Source: Polyangiaceae bacterium
GTDB taxonomy: Bacteria; Myxococcota_A; Polyangia; Polyangiales; Polyangiaceae
Assembly (NCBI GenBank): GCA_023150915.1
Contig: JAKLKA010000026.1
Span: 30,063-94,062, forward strand
Direction: 5' to 3'
Length of the DNA: 64,000 nucleotides
Part shown: positions 27,401-36,359 of the stretch, one piece after another
Position numbering within the stretch: the stretch's first letter is position 1
How the letters are laid out: every line of letters begins with the position of its first letter
Notes under the pieces: generated by a model
Seen by the model: only the letters and a program-made list of their open reading frames with translations
Told to the model about the DNA's origin: nothing
Database searches by the model: none
Position numbers and translations under genes: made by a program

Positions 27401-27474
27401 GTCTCGGAGCAGCCCAACCCGAACGCCGCGAACGCGACCAGGGCGCCGAGCGCGGCGTCGACCTTGGCCCTCAT
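24460..27474 (-). CDS. large propeller-like lipoprotein
   Basis: 1004 aa. The signal peptide ends in FGLGC, a good lipobox (Cys22). The mature protein has repeated short beta stretches of the type seen in YVTN/SMP-like propellers: GEVAVVDLSAGRVLDLD, ENPVDIVSTPGGVASFVGV, AVIDAQG, GRLFVADRGSPAVHVVDVSD and FAYAVDEFDGSVMIFDVTP. Later parts hold scattered Cys pairs. No catalytic signature is seen. Start ATG 27474 overlaps the stop of the upstream lipoprotein as ATGA, so the two are translationally coupled and probably form a pair at the outer membrane. The longer open frame upstream is antisense noise. Function is unknown; propeller lipoproteins commonly act in binding or assembly. Confidence 0.85.
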   Translation of the reverse strand: MRAKVDAALGALVAFAAFGLGCSETPVSVPLRSLERSGEVSFVCADQEGEGHHIDACPDFDSEENPRHLYAMVTQTLRGEVAVVDLSAGRVLDLDPSTPGFSFLPVGENPVDIVSTPGGVASFVGVADIGKEGIFAIPTRCARPPARDLTSWSACALPVAPGEMVIAIDPPDSDNDADATTPAPVRASCDAPFTVAAATPGTALAATRAECPADLALEKAPAGRRKLIVTLPALGGFAVIDAQGVLDREPGSYQPCDIERFIALEPKLDDAVVQKVPADLQAPGCSLPEINYGPVPDTFISQPAGIELSEGRLFVADRGSPAVHVVDVSDPCAPRQDPPLRPVAFEAKNRIVTTTQVAVSPPTTTGQRFAYAVDEFDGSVMIFDVTPGTSDRTPIVRPGSPLLPFEPPDRIAFSSPARDVGFVLRDVPIADPETGVATIGTACDPDPALPATDPGAKYRPSSDYTRGAAPRNLRGVFGTVMLASGQVAVIDLEDFDAPCRRPVSTNSAALADFRGCSGDATKPDFFTLDGTATGKRTVSAELSCRVVEPHRARSGRMLVNGGDVGVNGPALRNLPKLGARGGGNLASDQSDEGRMHPKLLAVDFANPEGGTHGVELHVGSTLFRSPSAGVPNPTNLLPVDPATAERSSVGLVFVQPRAFGGDEEMTLEYEGALVAERKTGFPKWEVTEVRDADAAFCNGGVQDMAVATQVGQKLGVPAAALPAFARRHADVVTVTQALPGEDSSYWDGGAGASCSASGALAYFKCREAFGPADAPTALRDLRVVEAYQDRLVVEPKAFKNADDRARIEQLFFCCMGGGSAVSYEVRAGHQWVLTGSGGGFRHDVIAVPVAGTSDLRCELDCNPRRAQLVSRVFEVSAKDCAKPKEGKSDCAVGPATSADVACVLDKGAGLGPGKPGEECIFQNLTHRFAVYRGNEPSERGMAFSWGVSGGFVPLAANLAAQSRAVSPQSMVFVPQIGQLAVADGASQGLVLVSMDSVAVSRLFF

Positions 27475-29138
27475 TTGCTGGCCCTCGGAGCGCTGGGCCG
27501 GCCAATGGTGGTGAGGATGGTGCCGAAGGTGGGGTTGCGCATGTCGAGGTCGATCACGCCGATGTACGAGTCCGTGAAATGAGCGACGTAGGCGTACGCC
27601 CAGCGGGGGGCGCCGCCGTCGTCGGTGCCCAGCTCGGTGACGAACCCGTGGGGGCCGCGGCCGGTTTCTATCCAGTCTTCGATGGCGTGGGTGGCGGGGT
27701 TGTAGACGCCCACCTTGCGCGAATCGAAGCAGACCACGAACACCCGGGTGTGGGGCGCGCCGTCCAGACCGATGACCTTGCCCACGATCACCCGCGACGG
27801 GCCGAAGCTGAGCGGGACGCTCTCGGTCAGGCGAGGCAGATCGTCGCTGGAGAACAGACCGGGGTTCGGACGGGTCTCGCCGACCAAGAGGGACGAAGGC
27901 GCACGGTTGGCGATGTACACGCGAATCGGCAGCCCCGCGCACTCCGAGAGGCACGCCTTGCGCGCGTCGCCCGAGCCACCGGGGCAACCGACCTCGCACG
28001 CCTTGCGCTCGTCGCCGTCGACGGCGATGCCGCGCGAGTCGATGCCCAGCGAGTTGGCGGTGATGGGCGCCGAGCCCGCCACCTGCATGAACGGCCGCGC
28101 GGGCTTGGACGCCGCATCGGAGAAGTAGCGCAGCAGATCCACCTGGGCGGCATCGCGGAAGGTGACCAAGAAGCCCGGGTCGTAGGCCGCACCCAGCTCT
28201 TGTGCGAGGGCCGGCGTGGGCAGCGCCGCGACACCGATCACGCGCTGGGGCATGCCGGTGGTGGTGAAGGTGAGCTTCGGGCCTTCACCCAGGCTGGATT
28301 CGCCGTCGCCCCAGGACGCCGCGTCGTTCACGAAGAGGGATGCGGCCCCCTCGGTCTGATGCGTCACGACCACGGCTTCGCCCTCCGGCGTGGCGGCGAT
28401 GCCGAAGGGCTCGGGCGCCAGCCGCAGATCCCGGGTGTTCTCTTGGTCCGGATCGTCGCCCCGACGATGGCGGTCGTCGCAGTCCCCGCCGTTGCCGTCT
28501 TGACCGCAGTCGAGCTCGAACGGAACCTGGGGGGACTCGGTGTCGTCGATCACGTCCACGAAGTGGAGCGTGGCGTCACCGCGGACCGGGATGAACAGCC
28601 GCCCCCCCGGGCCGGTGGGGCGCGGCCGATAGATCACGTCGGTGGCGAACGCGCCGATCCCCACCCGGCCGGCGACCAGGCTGGAACCGCCGTCTTGCGG
28701 CGAGACGTGATCGACGTGACCGCAGCGGCCGGGATGCAGCAGCTTGTTGGCCGGGCCCTTCTCACCGAAGGGACCGCAGGGCATGCCGGCGTTGGGCCCC
28801 GCGGCGTCGACGCACCAGCGGCTCGGGTGGCCTCCGTTCGCGTCGGACGGTGAGAGGTCGCACACCCGCCCGGTGCCGACGCAGTCGGCGTCCGCGCTGC
28901 ACGCCTTCGGAACGATCGCGCGCACGCGAGCGAGATCGAGGGCCTGCAGTGACCCCGAGTTGTACTGCAGGTCGAAGTCGCTGTTCACGACATAGAGGCG
29001 CGAAGCCGCAGGGGACAGCGCGAGCCCGACCGGGAAGTAGATGCGATCGAGCGGCGGCTCGACGCCCCCACCCTGGTCGTAGCAACCAGTGAGCGCGAGC
29101 GCGGCGAGCGCGGCGGAGCGCAGGAACCATCGGGGCAT
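27471..29138 (-). CDS. propeller-like Cys-containing lipoprotein
   Basis: 555 aa from ATG 29138, giving MPRWFLRSAALAALALTGCY with lipobox ALTGC (Cys19). A TTG 24 bp upstream is in frame but less likely. PVGLALSPAASRLYVVNSDF is a typical propeller blade; similar strands recur (RVGIGAFATDVIYRPR, GRLFIPVRGDATLHFVDV, RVFVVCFDSRKVGVYNP). Two Cys clusters (about 80-140, and CEVGCPG near 395) suggest disulfides. It is the first gene of the coupled pair and lies 58 bp from the end of the small DUF-like gene on the same strand. The pair shares architecture but not obvious sequence identity. Function is unknown. Confidence 0.85.
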   Translation of the reverse strand: MPRWFLRSAALAALALTGCYDQGGGVEPPLDRIYFPVGLALSPAASRLYVVNSDFDLQYNSGSLQALDLARVRAIVPKACSADADCVGTGRVCDLSPSDANGGHPSRWCVDAAGPNAGMPCGPFGEKGPANKLLHPGRCGHVDHVSPQDGGSSLVAGRVGIGAFATDVIYRPRPTGPGGRLFIPVRGDATLHFVDVIDDTESPQVPFELDCGQDGNGGDCDDRHRRGDDPDQENTRDLRLAPEPFGIAATPEGEAVVVTHQTEGAASLFVNDAASWGDGESSLGEGPKLTFTTTGMPQRVIGVAALPTPALAQELGAAYDPGFLVTFRDAAQVDLLRYFSDAASKPARPFMQVAGSAPITANSLGIDSRGIAVDGDERKACEVGCPGGSGDARKACLSECAGLPIRVYIANRAPSSLLVGETRPNPGLFSSDDLPRLTESVPLSFGPSRVIVGKVIGLDGAPHTRVFVVCFDSRKVGVYNPATHAIEDWIETGRGPHGFVTELGTDDGGAPRWAYAYVAHFTDSYIGVIDLDMRNPTFGTILTTIGRPSAPRASK

Positions 29139-29196
29139 TGTGGGCCGGCGCAGCCTAGTCAAGTCGCGGGGCCCGCGCGACTGTTTCGGCGTTCGA

Positions 29197-29382
29197 TCAG
29201 GCCAGGTCGAGAATGATCACGCCGCGGTCCTTGTCGTCGTCGTCTTCGCGCTCGGGCTCGGGACGGCGACGCGGCTGAATGGCGTCCACCGGCAGCTCGA
29301 GTCGGGGCTGCTGCTCGTCACGACGGCGTTGCTCCTCCTCTTCGCGCCGACGAATCTGGTCGATGATGAAGGGGGGGAGCAT
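29197..29382 (-). CDS. small charged protein, MLPPFIIDQIRRREEEE type
   Basis: 61 aa from ATG 29382. It begins MLPPFIIDQIRRREEEEQRR, continues with alternating Arg/Glu and Pro-rich charged sequence, and ends with an acidic run (REDDDDKDRG) and the hydrophobic tail VIILDLA. I recall short proteins of this type in myxobacterial genomes but know no function. The N-terminal hydrophobic patch, helical charged middle and hydrophobic C-terminus suggest a short linear adaptor rather than a globular domain. It has its own sigma70-like promoter (29414-29441). DUF4350 is divergent. Confidence 0.7.
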   Translation of the reverse strand: MLPPFIIDQIRRREEEEQRRRDEQQPRLELPVDAIQPRRRPEPEREDDDDKDRGVIILDLA

Positions 29383-29413
29383 GTCGGCCTCGCTTTCGGA
29401 CCTGATGGTGCAC

Positions 29414-29441
29414 AATCTAGCTCCCCTGCTGGTGCGGTCAA
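29414..29441 (-). promoter_or_regulatory. sigma70-like promoter for the 61-aa protein
   Basis: On the minus strand, TTGACC (29441-29436), a 16-bp spacer and TAGATT (29419-29414) match the -35 and -10 consensus at five and four positions. The expected transcript would have a leader of about 25 bases before ATG 29382. Confidence 0.5.
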
Positions 29442-29514
29442 GTTCGGGAAACCGCGACGTTTTTGCAGGGCCGCCGCCGGACGCGCCCGAGCTGGCATGG
29501 TAGCGTGCCGGCCG

Positions 29515-30851
29515 ATGCGGGCTCACGCCGCGAAATGGTTCCGGCTTCTGGGGCTCTTGACGGTGGTCCTGGGGGTCGCGTGGCCGAACCGTGGGCACGC
29601 CGCGCCGTTCGAGCTGAACGACACCACCTGGGAGGGCACCAGCGAGCTTCTGGCCCTGGCCCGGGCACGCCTCGGCAGCTCTCGCGTCGAGATCGTGGCG
29701 GTGCTGGACTGGGAGCGGCTGCGCCCCGCCGACGGCGTGCTCATCCTCCACCCCACGGTCGAGGTCGACTACGACGAGGCCAGCGCCTTCCTGCGCGCGG
29801 GCGGTCGACTGGCCGTGCTGGACGACTTCGGCAAAGGCGACGCGCTGCTCGGGCGCTTCCAGATCCGGCGCGTGACCGCTCCGCTGCGCCCCGCCCGAGC
29901 GCTGCGCGACAACCCCAGCTACGCCATCGCGGTCCCCGCGGTGCAGCAGGTCGCCGGCCAAGAGCAGGGGCGCCATCCCGTGGTGGCGCAGGTGCGCGAG
30001 GTGGTCACCAATCACCCCTCGGCGTTCACGCACCCGAACCTGACGCCGGTGCTCGAGATCCCCGCGCGCGGCGAGCCCAGCGCGACCTTGGCGGTGACCG
30101 GCATCATCGTCAACCGTGGTCGGCTGTTCGCCATGGCGGACGCTTCCGCCGTCATCAACCTGATGCTGCGCTACCCGGGCAATCGCGCGTTCTCCGAGGG
30201 ACTGGTGGACTACCTGGTCGAAGACGACAGCTGGGGCCAGCGCGGGGGCAAGCTCTACCTGGTGGCGGGCGAGTTCCGCCAGCGCGGGGCCTACGGCGGC
30301 GGGACCAGCTTCGGCCAGGAAATCAAGGACCAGCTCGAGGGCTTCGAGGATCTGGTCTCGAAGATGCACGACGACGGGCTGCCCGACGTGCTGGCGATGG
30401 TGTTCGCCGTGGTCGCGGGCATCGTCGCCGTCGGGTGGGCGGTGGCGTCGTCGCTCAAGGTCTACCGCCGGTCGCCGCCGCGCTATGCGAGCGCCCAGCT
30501 GCTGGTGGCGCAGGGCGGCGTCGCCGGCAGGGCAGCGGTGCTCGGTGCGCCGACCACCCACCGGGCACTGGTGCTGCTCGAGCTGAAGAGCGCGCTCGAA
30601 GAGGGGCTGGCCGAACGCTTCGGGCTCTCGCCACGCGCCGGCCCGGCCGAGCTGGTGGCCGAAGCCGAGCGCCGCGCGCTGCTGGCACCGAAGAGCCTGG
30701 CCGAGCTCAAACGCCTGTTCGGCGAGCTCGGGCGAGCCGAGACCGCCGTGGCGGCGTCGCAGCCCTTCCGGGTCACGAAGGAAACCGTAGAGAGGACCCG
30801 GCGAGCGGTGCTAGCAATCCTGGCCGAGGCCGACGGCCCCAGGAGAGAGTC

Positions 30852-30855
<4 letters not shown>
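29515..30855 (+). CDS. DUF4350-type membrane protein of a MoxR locus
   Basis: 446 aa from ATG 29515; an in-frame ATG at 29497 is possible. A signal peptide (to about GHAA, residue 29) is followed by a glutamine-amidotransferase-like DUF4350 region (35-220) with GVLILHPTVEVDYDEASAFLRAGG and AVLDDFGKGDALLGRF. A membrane helix lies at about 290-315 (LAMVFAVVAGIVAVGWAVAS), and a cytoplasmic helical tail follows. DUF4350 proteins regularly occur with MoxR ATPases, DUF58 and DUF4129 proteins. Here the MoxR gene overlaps its stop by 4 bp (TTGA), so the pair is coupled. The role is probably as a membrane partner of the MoxR chaperone; the substrate is unknown. Confidence 0.87.
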
Positions 30856-31823
<968 letters not shown>

Positions 31824-31884
31824 CCCGGCTCGGCGCGCGGGCCGGTGTTGACCCCCGACCTCGGAGCGGACTCTACTTTCGGCC

Positions 31885-32811
31885 ATGTCGAGCCGACTGA
31901 CCTGGGGTGCGCTGGCCGTCTGGGTGCTCTGCGTGGGGTGTCAAAAGAATGACAACACCCCGATCGCCGCGCCCTCGAGCGATCAGCCCGGCTACGCCGC
32001 CCGCTACCCCGACGAGCTGGCCAAGGCCCGAACCCGCTTCGCCGAAGACGAGAGCCGCGCCCGCAGCACCCTGGGGAAGCTTGCCCAGTTCCCCGCCGAG
32101 CTGGACAAGACCTCGTGGCCCGACGTCTTGAAGGTGTACGAGGCCGCCGACGCGGCGGGCAAGAGCCAGGAATACGTCGAGCGCCTGCACGAGACGGACA
32201 CGGTGGCCACGTTCTTCAGCGACGAGAAGGCCGAGATCAACAAGAAGGTCGGCGGCGCGGCGCAATACACCGCCAAGCAGAAGGGCTGCACGGTCGAGAT
32301 GTTCGGGGCCACCAGCGTGGCGCTGGAAAAATCGGTGGAAAAGCAGCTGGAAAAGCGCCTGCGCGAGCGCAACCAGGCGCATCGCACCATCGACGAGCAC
32401 GAGGACGCGCTGGGCAAACCGAACCGCGAGAAGCTGGAGAAGCAGGCCGACGAGCTCAGCCTGGCGAGCTATCTGGTCCACGTGGCAGGCCCGCTGACCA
32501 AGCGGAAGCTCACCGAGCTGATCGCCGAGTCGAGCGACGTGAAGTCGACGCTCGAGCGCACCATCAGCGAGAGCAAGGAAGCGGCCGCCGACGCCAAGCG
32601 CTCGGAGGGCGACAAGAAGAAAGCTCAGGCCCGACTGGAAGCGGCGGAGAAGGCCAAGGGGCGCATCGAGGCCGAGACCACCGAAGCCCAGAAGCTCTTG
32701 GAAGAGATCGACAAGAAGAACCAGCTCTTGGTCGACGAGTACGACCAGGCATTCGACGCCCTGAAGAAGAAGGTCGACGAGAAGGCCAAGGCCGCCCCGC
32801 CGGCGAGCTGA
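31885..32811 (+). CDS. coiled-coil lipoprotein
   Basis: 308 aa. The signal peptide ends in LCVGC (Cys19). The mature protein is highly charged and mostly helical, with heptad-like runs from about 150 to the end (KKAQARLEAAEKAKGRIEAE, KLLEEIDKKNQLL), so a long coiled coil is likely. One more Cys occurs in KQKGCTVEMFG. It lies 61 bp after the MoxR gene on the same strand. No known motif is visible. It may be a periplasmic spacer or scaffold; it is not one of the known parts of MoxR loci. Confidence 0.85.
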   Translation: MSSRLTWGALAVWVLCVGCQKNDNTPIAAPSSDQPGYAARYPDELAKARTRFAEDESRARSTLGKLAQFPAELDKTSWPDVLKVYEAADAAGKSQEYVERLHETDTVATFFSDEKAEINKKVGGAAQYTAKQKGCTVEMFGATSVALEKSVEKQLEKRLRERNQAHRTIDEHEDALGKPNREKLEKQADELSLASYLVHVAGPLTKRKLTELIAESSDVKSTLERTISESKEAAADAKRSEGDKKKAQARLEAAEKAKGRIEAETTEAQKLLEEIDKKNQLLVDEYDQAFDALKKKVDEKAKAAPPAS

Positions 32812-32828
32812 CCGGCGAGCGCCGCGCC

Positions 32829-33809
32829 TCAGTGCGGCGCGTGCTCGGCGAAGCCGCCGTTGTCCCGCGAGGCCCGGCGATACGCGCCGGGGGCAGCGCC
32901 GACCCAGCGCTTGAACGCCTTGCTGAAGGCAGCCTCGGACTCGTAACCCACGCGGTCCGCGATGTCGGCCAGCGTCGCGCGACCGTCTCTCAGCAGGGCT
33001 GCGGCCCGCTGCATGCGCCAGCGCGTCACATAGTGAAGCGGCGGCTCACCCACCAGCTCGGCGAAGCGGCCCGCGAACGTGGAGCGACTCATGCCCACTC
33101 TCGACGCCAGCATCGCGACCGTCCAGGGCGTGCGCGGATCTTGGTGGATGAGCCCCAGGGATGCGCCGATCTGCGGTTCGGTGAGCGCGCGCAGCCAGCC
33201 ACGCTGACTCTCGGGGGTCGAGCTCAAGAAGCCGCGGACGATCTGGATGAACAAGATGTCGGCCAGGCGGCTCACCACGGTGCGGGCGCCCGGGCGGGTC
33301 GAGGCGGCCTCGCACGCCATGAACTGCAGCGTGGGCTCGAGCCAGTGCACGGCGCGACCGTCCTCGCCCTTGATCAAGATGAGCGGCGGGAGCACGTTGA
33401 GCAGCGGGTTGTGCGTGCGGTCCTCGAACCGGAACGCCCCACACACCAGCGTGGCGGCCGCGCCGTTGCCGCCCACCTTGATGGTGCCGGTCGAACAGGC
33501 GTCGCCGCCGCCGACGATCTCTTCCAGCGGGCGCGCCGGGGTGTCCACCGAGTCGCGCAGCGTGTGCGCGCGCCCATGGGGCAACGCGAACAGATCGCCG
33601 CTGGCCAGCGCCACGGGGTCGTTCATGCCCTCGACCTCGAGCCACGCGTTGCCGCGAAGCAGGACATGGAACGACGCGGAGTCGCTCTCTGGCACCCGCA
33701 CCCCCCAGGGCGCCCCGAGCTCGACCCGCCCGTAGCAGACCGACGAGACCCGGACGGTCTGCAGCACGTCGGTCAGAACGTCCATGGGCGCCGCATTCGC
33801 TGAATTCAT
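32829..33809 (-). CDS. AraC-family regulator with cupin-type sensor domain
   Basis: 326 aa. The N-terminal half (20-200) is a cupin_6-type ligand domain with SFHVLLRGNAWLEVEG and ALASGDLFALPHGRAHTLRD. The C-terminal half (about 210-315) has both AraC helix-turn-helix motifs: MLASRVGMSRSTFAGRFAEL and ADIADRVGYESEAAFSKAFK, then RWVGAAPGAYRR. Members of this subgroup often control small redox or hydrolase genes by binding direct repeats. It is not in an operon: the lipoprotein gene converges on it from one side, and the Omp85-like gene ends 78 bp upstream. The regulated target is not evident. Confidence 0.95.
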   Translation of the reverse strand: MNSANAAPMDVLTDVLQTVRVSSVCYGRVELGAPWGVRVPESDSASFHVLLRGNAWLEVEGMNDPVALASGDLFALPHGRAHTLRDSVDTPARPLEEIVGGGDACSTGTIKVGGNGAAATLVCGAFRFEDRTHNPLLNVLPPLILIKGEDGRAVHWLEPTLQFMACEAASTRPGARTVVSRLADILFIQIVRGFLSSTPESQRGWLRALTEPQIGASLGLIHQDPRTPWTVAMLASRVGMSRSTFAGRFAELVGEPPLHYVTRWRMQRAAALLRDGRATLADIADRVGYESEAAFSKAFKRWVGAAPGAYRRASRDNGGFAEHAPH

Positions 33810-33887
33810 CGGTCACCTCTATACGCGCGAGCAAGATAGTCTCCCATCCCATGCCTACTCGTCCAGCGGGCTCGGGTTTCGGGTGAA

Positions 33888-35618
33888 TTACTCGCGGTAT
33901 TCGGTTTCTAGCGTCGGCGACGGCAGGGTCGGCATGCCGAAGGCCTGGCCGAAGGCGATGAACAGCGACCCGGGAAAGACGAAGCCCGAAGCGGTGACCG
34001 GGACGCCGTAGTCGGCCCGGAACACGATCCGCTCGGCCTGGGGAAAGACGGTGCGCAGACCCACGCCGGTCGCGTGCTTGAGCCGCAGGTCCGACATGCC
34101 CTCGAACGCGTCGGCCGCGTCGTAGAAGACCGCGCCACCGACCTGCACGCTCCAGATCGACACCGGTTGGGTCCGAAACTCGAGGTTGCTGGCGACCGCG
34201 TCTTTGCCGATGAAGGCCGCCGGCGGGTAACCGCGCAGCCGGCCGTCACCGCCCACGGTGAGCCGATCGTTGAGGTAGTTCTCGTAGTGGTTGACCAGCA
34301 CGCCGTCGTACACGAATCGCCCGAAGCCGACCCGAGGGGTGACCAGGCGCGCGCCAACCTGCACGCTGGCGTCGGTCTGGGCCCGGGTCGACTTCTCGAT
34401 GGTGGACGCCACGATGCCCCGCGCGATGCCCGAGCCCAGCCGCGCGCTGTAGCCCAGCGCTGCATAGGTGCCCAGCATGTCGCGGGTCGAGGCGGCGTCG
34501 CGCGCCGCCGGGTAGATGCGCACCACCGCCTCGTGCCCAAGGCGGAAATCTTCTTCGAGCCCCAGGCTCTCGAAGTCGTGCACGCGGTGATAGTCGGACA
34601 GGTAGCTGCGCAGCTGAACGAAGGGGCTCACCCGCGTGTCCGGCACGGGCATCTCGCTCGACTCGAAGTCGTCCACGGCGCTCGGAACGTAGAGCTCCGA
34701 GTCGCGCAGGCGATAGTGGCGGCGATCGATCTCGAGCCCGGTCGAGACGTCGTGCTTGAAGCGGCCTCCGAAGCTGCGGGTCACCGAATACGCCGAGAAC
34801 CAGCGCGCCGCGTCGTACACATACGGGATGGCATCGTCGCTCTGCGTGGTCTTCGAATCGAACGTGCGCAGGCCCGTGCCGACATAGCTGCGGAAGATCT
34901 CGTCGTACCAGACGACCAGGGTCTTCCACGACCACTTGGAGTCCACGGAGTATTGGGGCTGGCCGTAGAACAGGGTGCCGAACGAGCCCTCGGGCGTGCC
35001 GGTTTCGCGGTTCACGATCAAGTTCGCGCTGACCACGGACTGGATGCGGCTGCCGGCGACACGCCGGTCCATGTATTGCCCGCCGAAGGAATAGGTGTCG
35101 AGATCCAGAATGAACAGGCCCCCCAGCATGGTGTGGGTGCCGAACATGTTCTCTTCCGCGGGCTGCAGCAGCAGGCGCAGCAGGTTCCCTTCGTAGACCT
35201 GCAGGTTGGTGTTCAGCCGCAGACTCCAGACGTCTTTGGTGATCACGAGCACCCGCACCTTGTCGGGCGTGCTGCCCGCCAGGGGCACCAGCAGCACCAG
35301 CGAGAGTTGACGGCGCTTGCGCAGGTTGCGCGCCGACTCTTCCACCAGACGCGCGCTGTACCGCTGGCCCTCGTCGAACAAGAGCTCGCTGCGGATCACG
35401 CCCTTGCGGGTGGTGGCGTGAAACGCGTTGAAGAACTTCGGAACCGGGTCGCGATCTTCGATCACTTCCAGCGTGATGATCTCGATGCTCTCGATCTCTT
35501 TGCCCTCGGGCTTGGGATCGATGCGCCCACCCGTTTCCGAGAGCGCGGCGTCGACGGTCTCGCGTTCGTAGGCCGAATAGCTGACCGGATCCGCGCCGGC
35601 AGGGGCCGGACAGAGCAC
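33888..35618 (-). CDS. Omp85/surface-antigen-like outer-membrane barrel
   Basis: 576 aa from GTG 35618. A POTRA-like region (about 40-140) has IESIEIITLEVIEDRDP and KVRVLVITKDVWSLRL; a large barrel follows, with NDRLTVGGDGRLRGYPPAAF resembling the Omp85/BamA-TamA motif around RGY, then VFYDAADAF and a strand-rich end. A single POTRA-sized region and this length fit TamA/patatin-associated barrels better than BamA. GTG 35618 leaves only a short exported leader (MLCPAPAGADP). In-frame upstream there is no ATG, GTG or TTG before the stop, but CTG 35663 (with GAGG just upstream) or ATT 35645 would give a full signal peptide. Likely role: outer-membrane insertion or secretion. Confidence 0.85.
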   Translation of the reverse strand: MLCPAPAGADPVSYSAYERETVDAALSETGGRIDPKPEGKEIESIEIITLEVIEDRDPVPKFFNAFHATTRKGVIRSELLFDEGQRYSARLVEESARNLRKRRQLSLVLLVPLAGSTPDKVRVLVITKDVWSLRLNTNLQVYEGNLLRLLLQPAEENMFGTHTMLGGLFILDLDTYSFGGQYMDRRVAGSRIQSVVSANLIVNRETGTPEGSFGTLFYGQPQYSVDSKWSWKTLVVWYDEIFRSYVGTGLRTFDSKTTQSDDAIPYVYDAARWFSAYSVTRSFGGRFKHDVSTGLEIDRRHYRLRDSELYVPSAVDDFESSEMPVPDTRVSPFVQLRSYLSDYHRVHDFESLGLEEDFRLGHEAVVRIYPAARDAASTRDMLGTYAALGYSARLGSGIARGIVASTIEKSTRAQTDASVQVGARLVTPRVGFGRFVYDGVLVNHYENYLNDRLTVGGDGRLRGYPPAAFIGKDAVASNLEFRTQPVSIWSVQVGGAVFYDAADAFEGMSDLRLKHATGVGLRTVFPQAERIVFRADYGVPVTASGFVFPGSLFIAFGQAFGMPTLPSPTLETEYRE

Positions 35619-35722
35619 AAGGGCGGCGGCGAAGGCCGCGGCAATTCGGGCAGCGCTCGACAGAACCTCGCTTTTAGCAGACTCGCGGCACGGCCTGTTG
35701 TGCGATCATCGGGCGCGGGACC

Positions 35723-36349
35723 ATGTCGAGCGCGCGCGGAACGACAACGGCGGCGATCGTCTTCGGCGCGTTCGTGGGCACGCTGGCCGCGCTGATGTCG
35801 GGCCCCGAGGCCCGGCGCGAGCCGCCGGCGCGCCCCGACGTGACGGGCGTCATGGCGCAGACCTCGGCGCCACCGCGCGCACAGGCCACGCACCCGCCGC
35901 CGGCGGGCACGCCTGCGCCGCGTGCGGCACCCGCGGCGCCTCCGAGCGTGGCCTCCGCCCTCGGGTCGGCCCGCGCGCTGCCAGCGCCGGCCGAGACCAG
36001 CGAGCTCGATCGACTCGAGGTGGCCGAGCTGGAGAAGCGCTGTGCCTTCCGCCAGCCGGCCGCTTGCAGCGCCAGCGCACGCGCCTTCGAGATCGGGCGC
36101 GGCATCAAGGCCGATGCGGCCAAGGCGCGCCTCTACCGCTCGCTCGCCCTCTCGCTGCTCGACGAGCGTTGCCTCGCGCGTGACGCCGAGGCGTGCCACG
36201 AGCTGTCGCTCTTGCACGAGCGGGGCCTCGGGGTGAAAGCCAACCCCGAGACCGCGGCGGCGCTGAGGCGGCGCGCCGCAGAGCTGTGCACGGGCAAGAC
36301 CTCGGCCTTCTGCGGCCGGGTCGGGACTTCGCCGGGCGATCTCAAGTAG
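35723..36349 (+). CDS. Sel1-like repeat protein with N-terminal membrane anchor
   Basis: 208 aa. A hydrophobic segment (8-27, TAAIVFGAFVGTLAALMSG) is followed by a Pro/Ala-rich stretch (30-90) and a C-terminal helical region with Sel1/TPR-like pairs: ACSASARAFEIGRGIKADAA, then ACHELSLLHERGLGVKANPE. The Cys at each repeat (CAF, ACS, RCL, ACH, LC, FC) suggest disulfide-pinned helices, so the domain probably lies outside the cytoplasm. It is divergent from the Omp85-like gene (104 bp) and ends 10 bp before DUF58. Such proteins usually bind partners; none is known here. Confidence 0.85.
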   Translation: MSSARGTTTAAIVFGAFVGTLAALMSGPEARREPPARPDVTGVMAQTSAPPRAQATHPPPAGTPAPRAAPAAPPSVASALGSARALPAPAETSELDRLEVAELEKRCAFRQPAACSASARAFEIGRGIKADAAKARLYRSLALSLLDERCLARDAEACHELSLLHERGLGVKANPETAAALRRRAAELCTGKTSAFCGRVGTSPGDLK

Positions 36350-36359
36350 GCTCTGCAGC

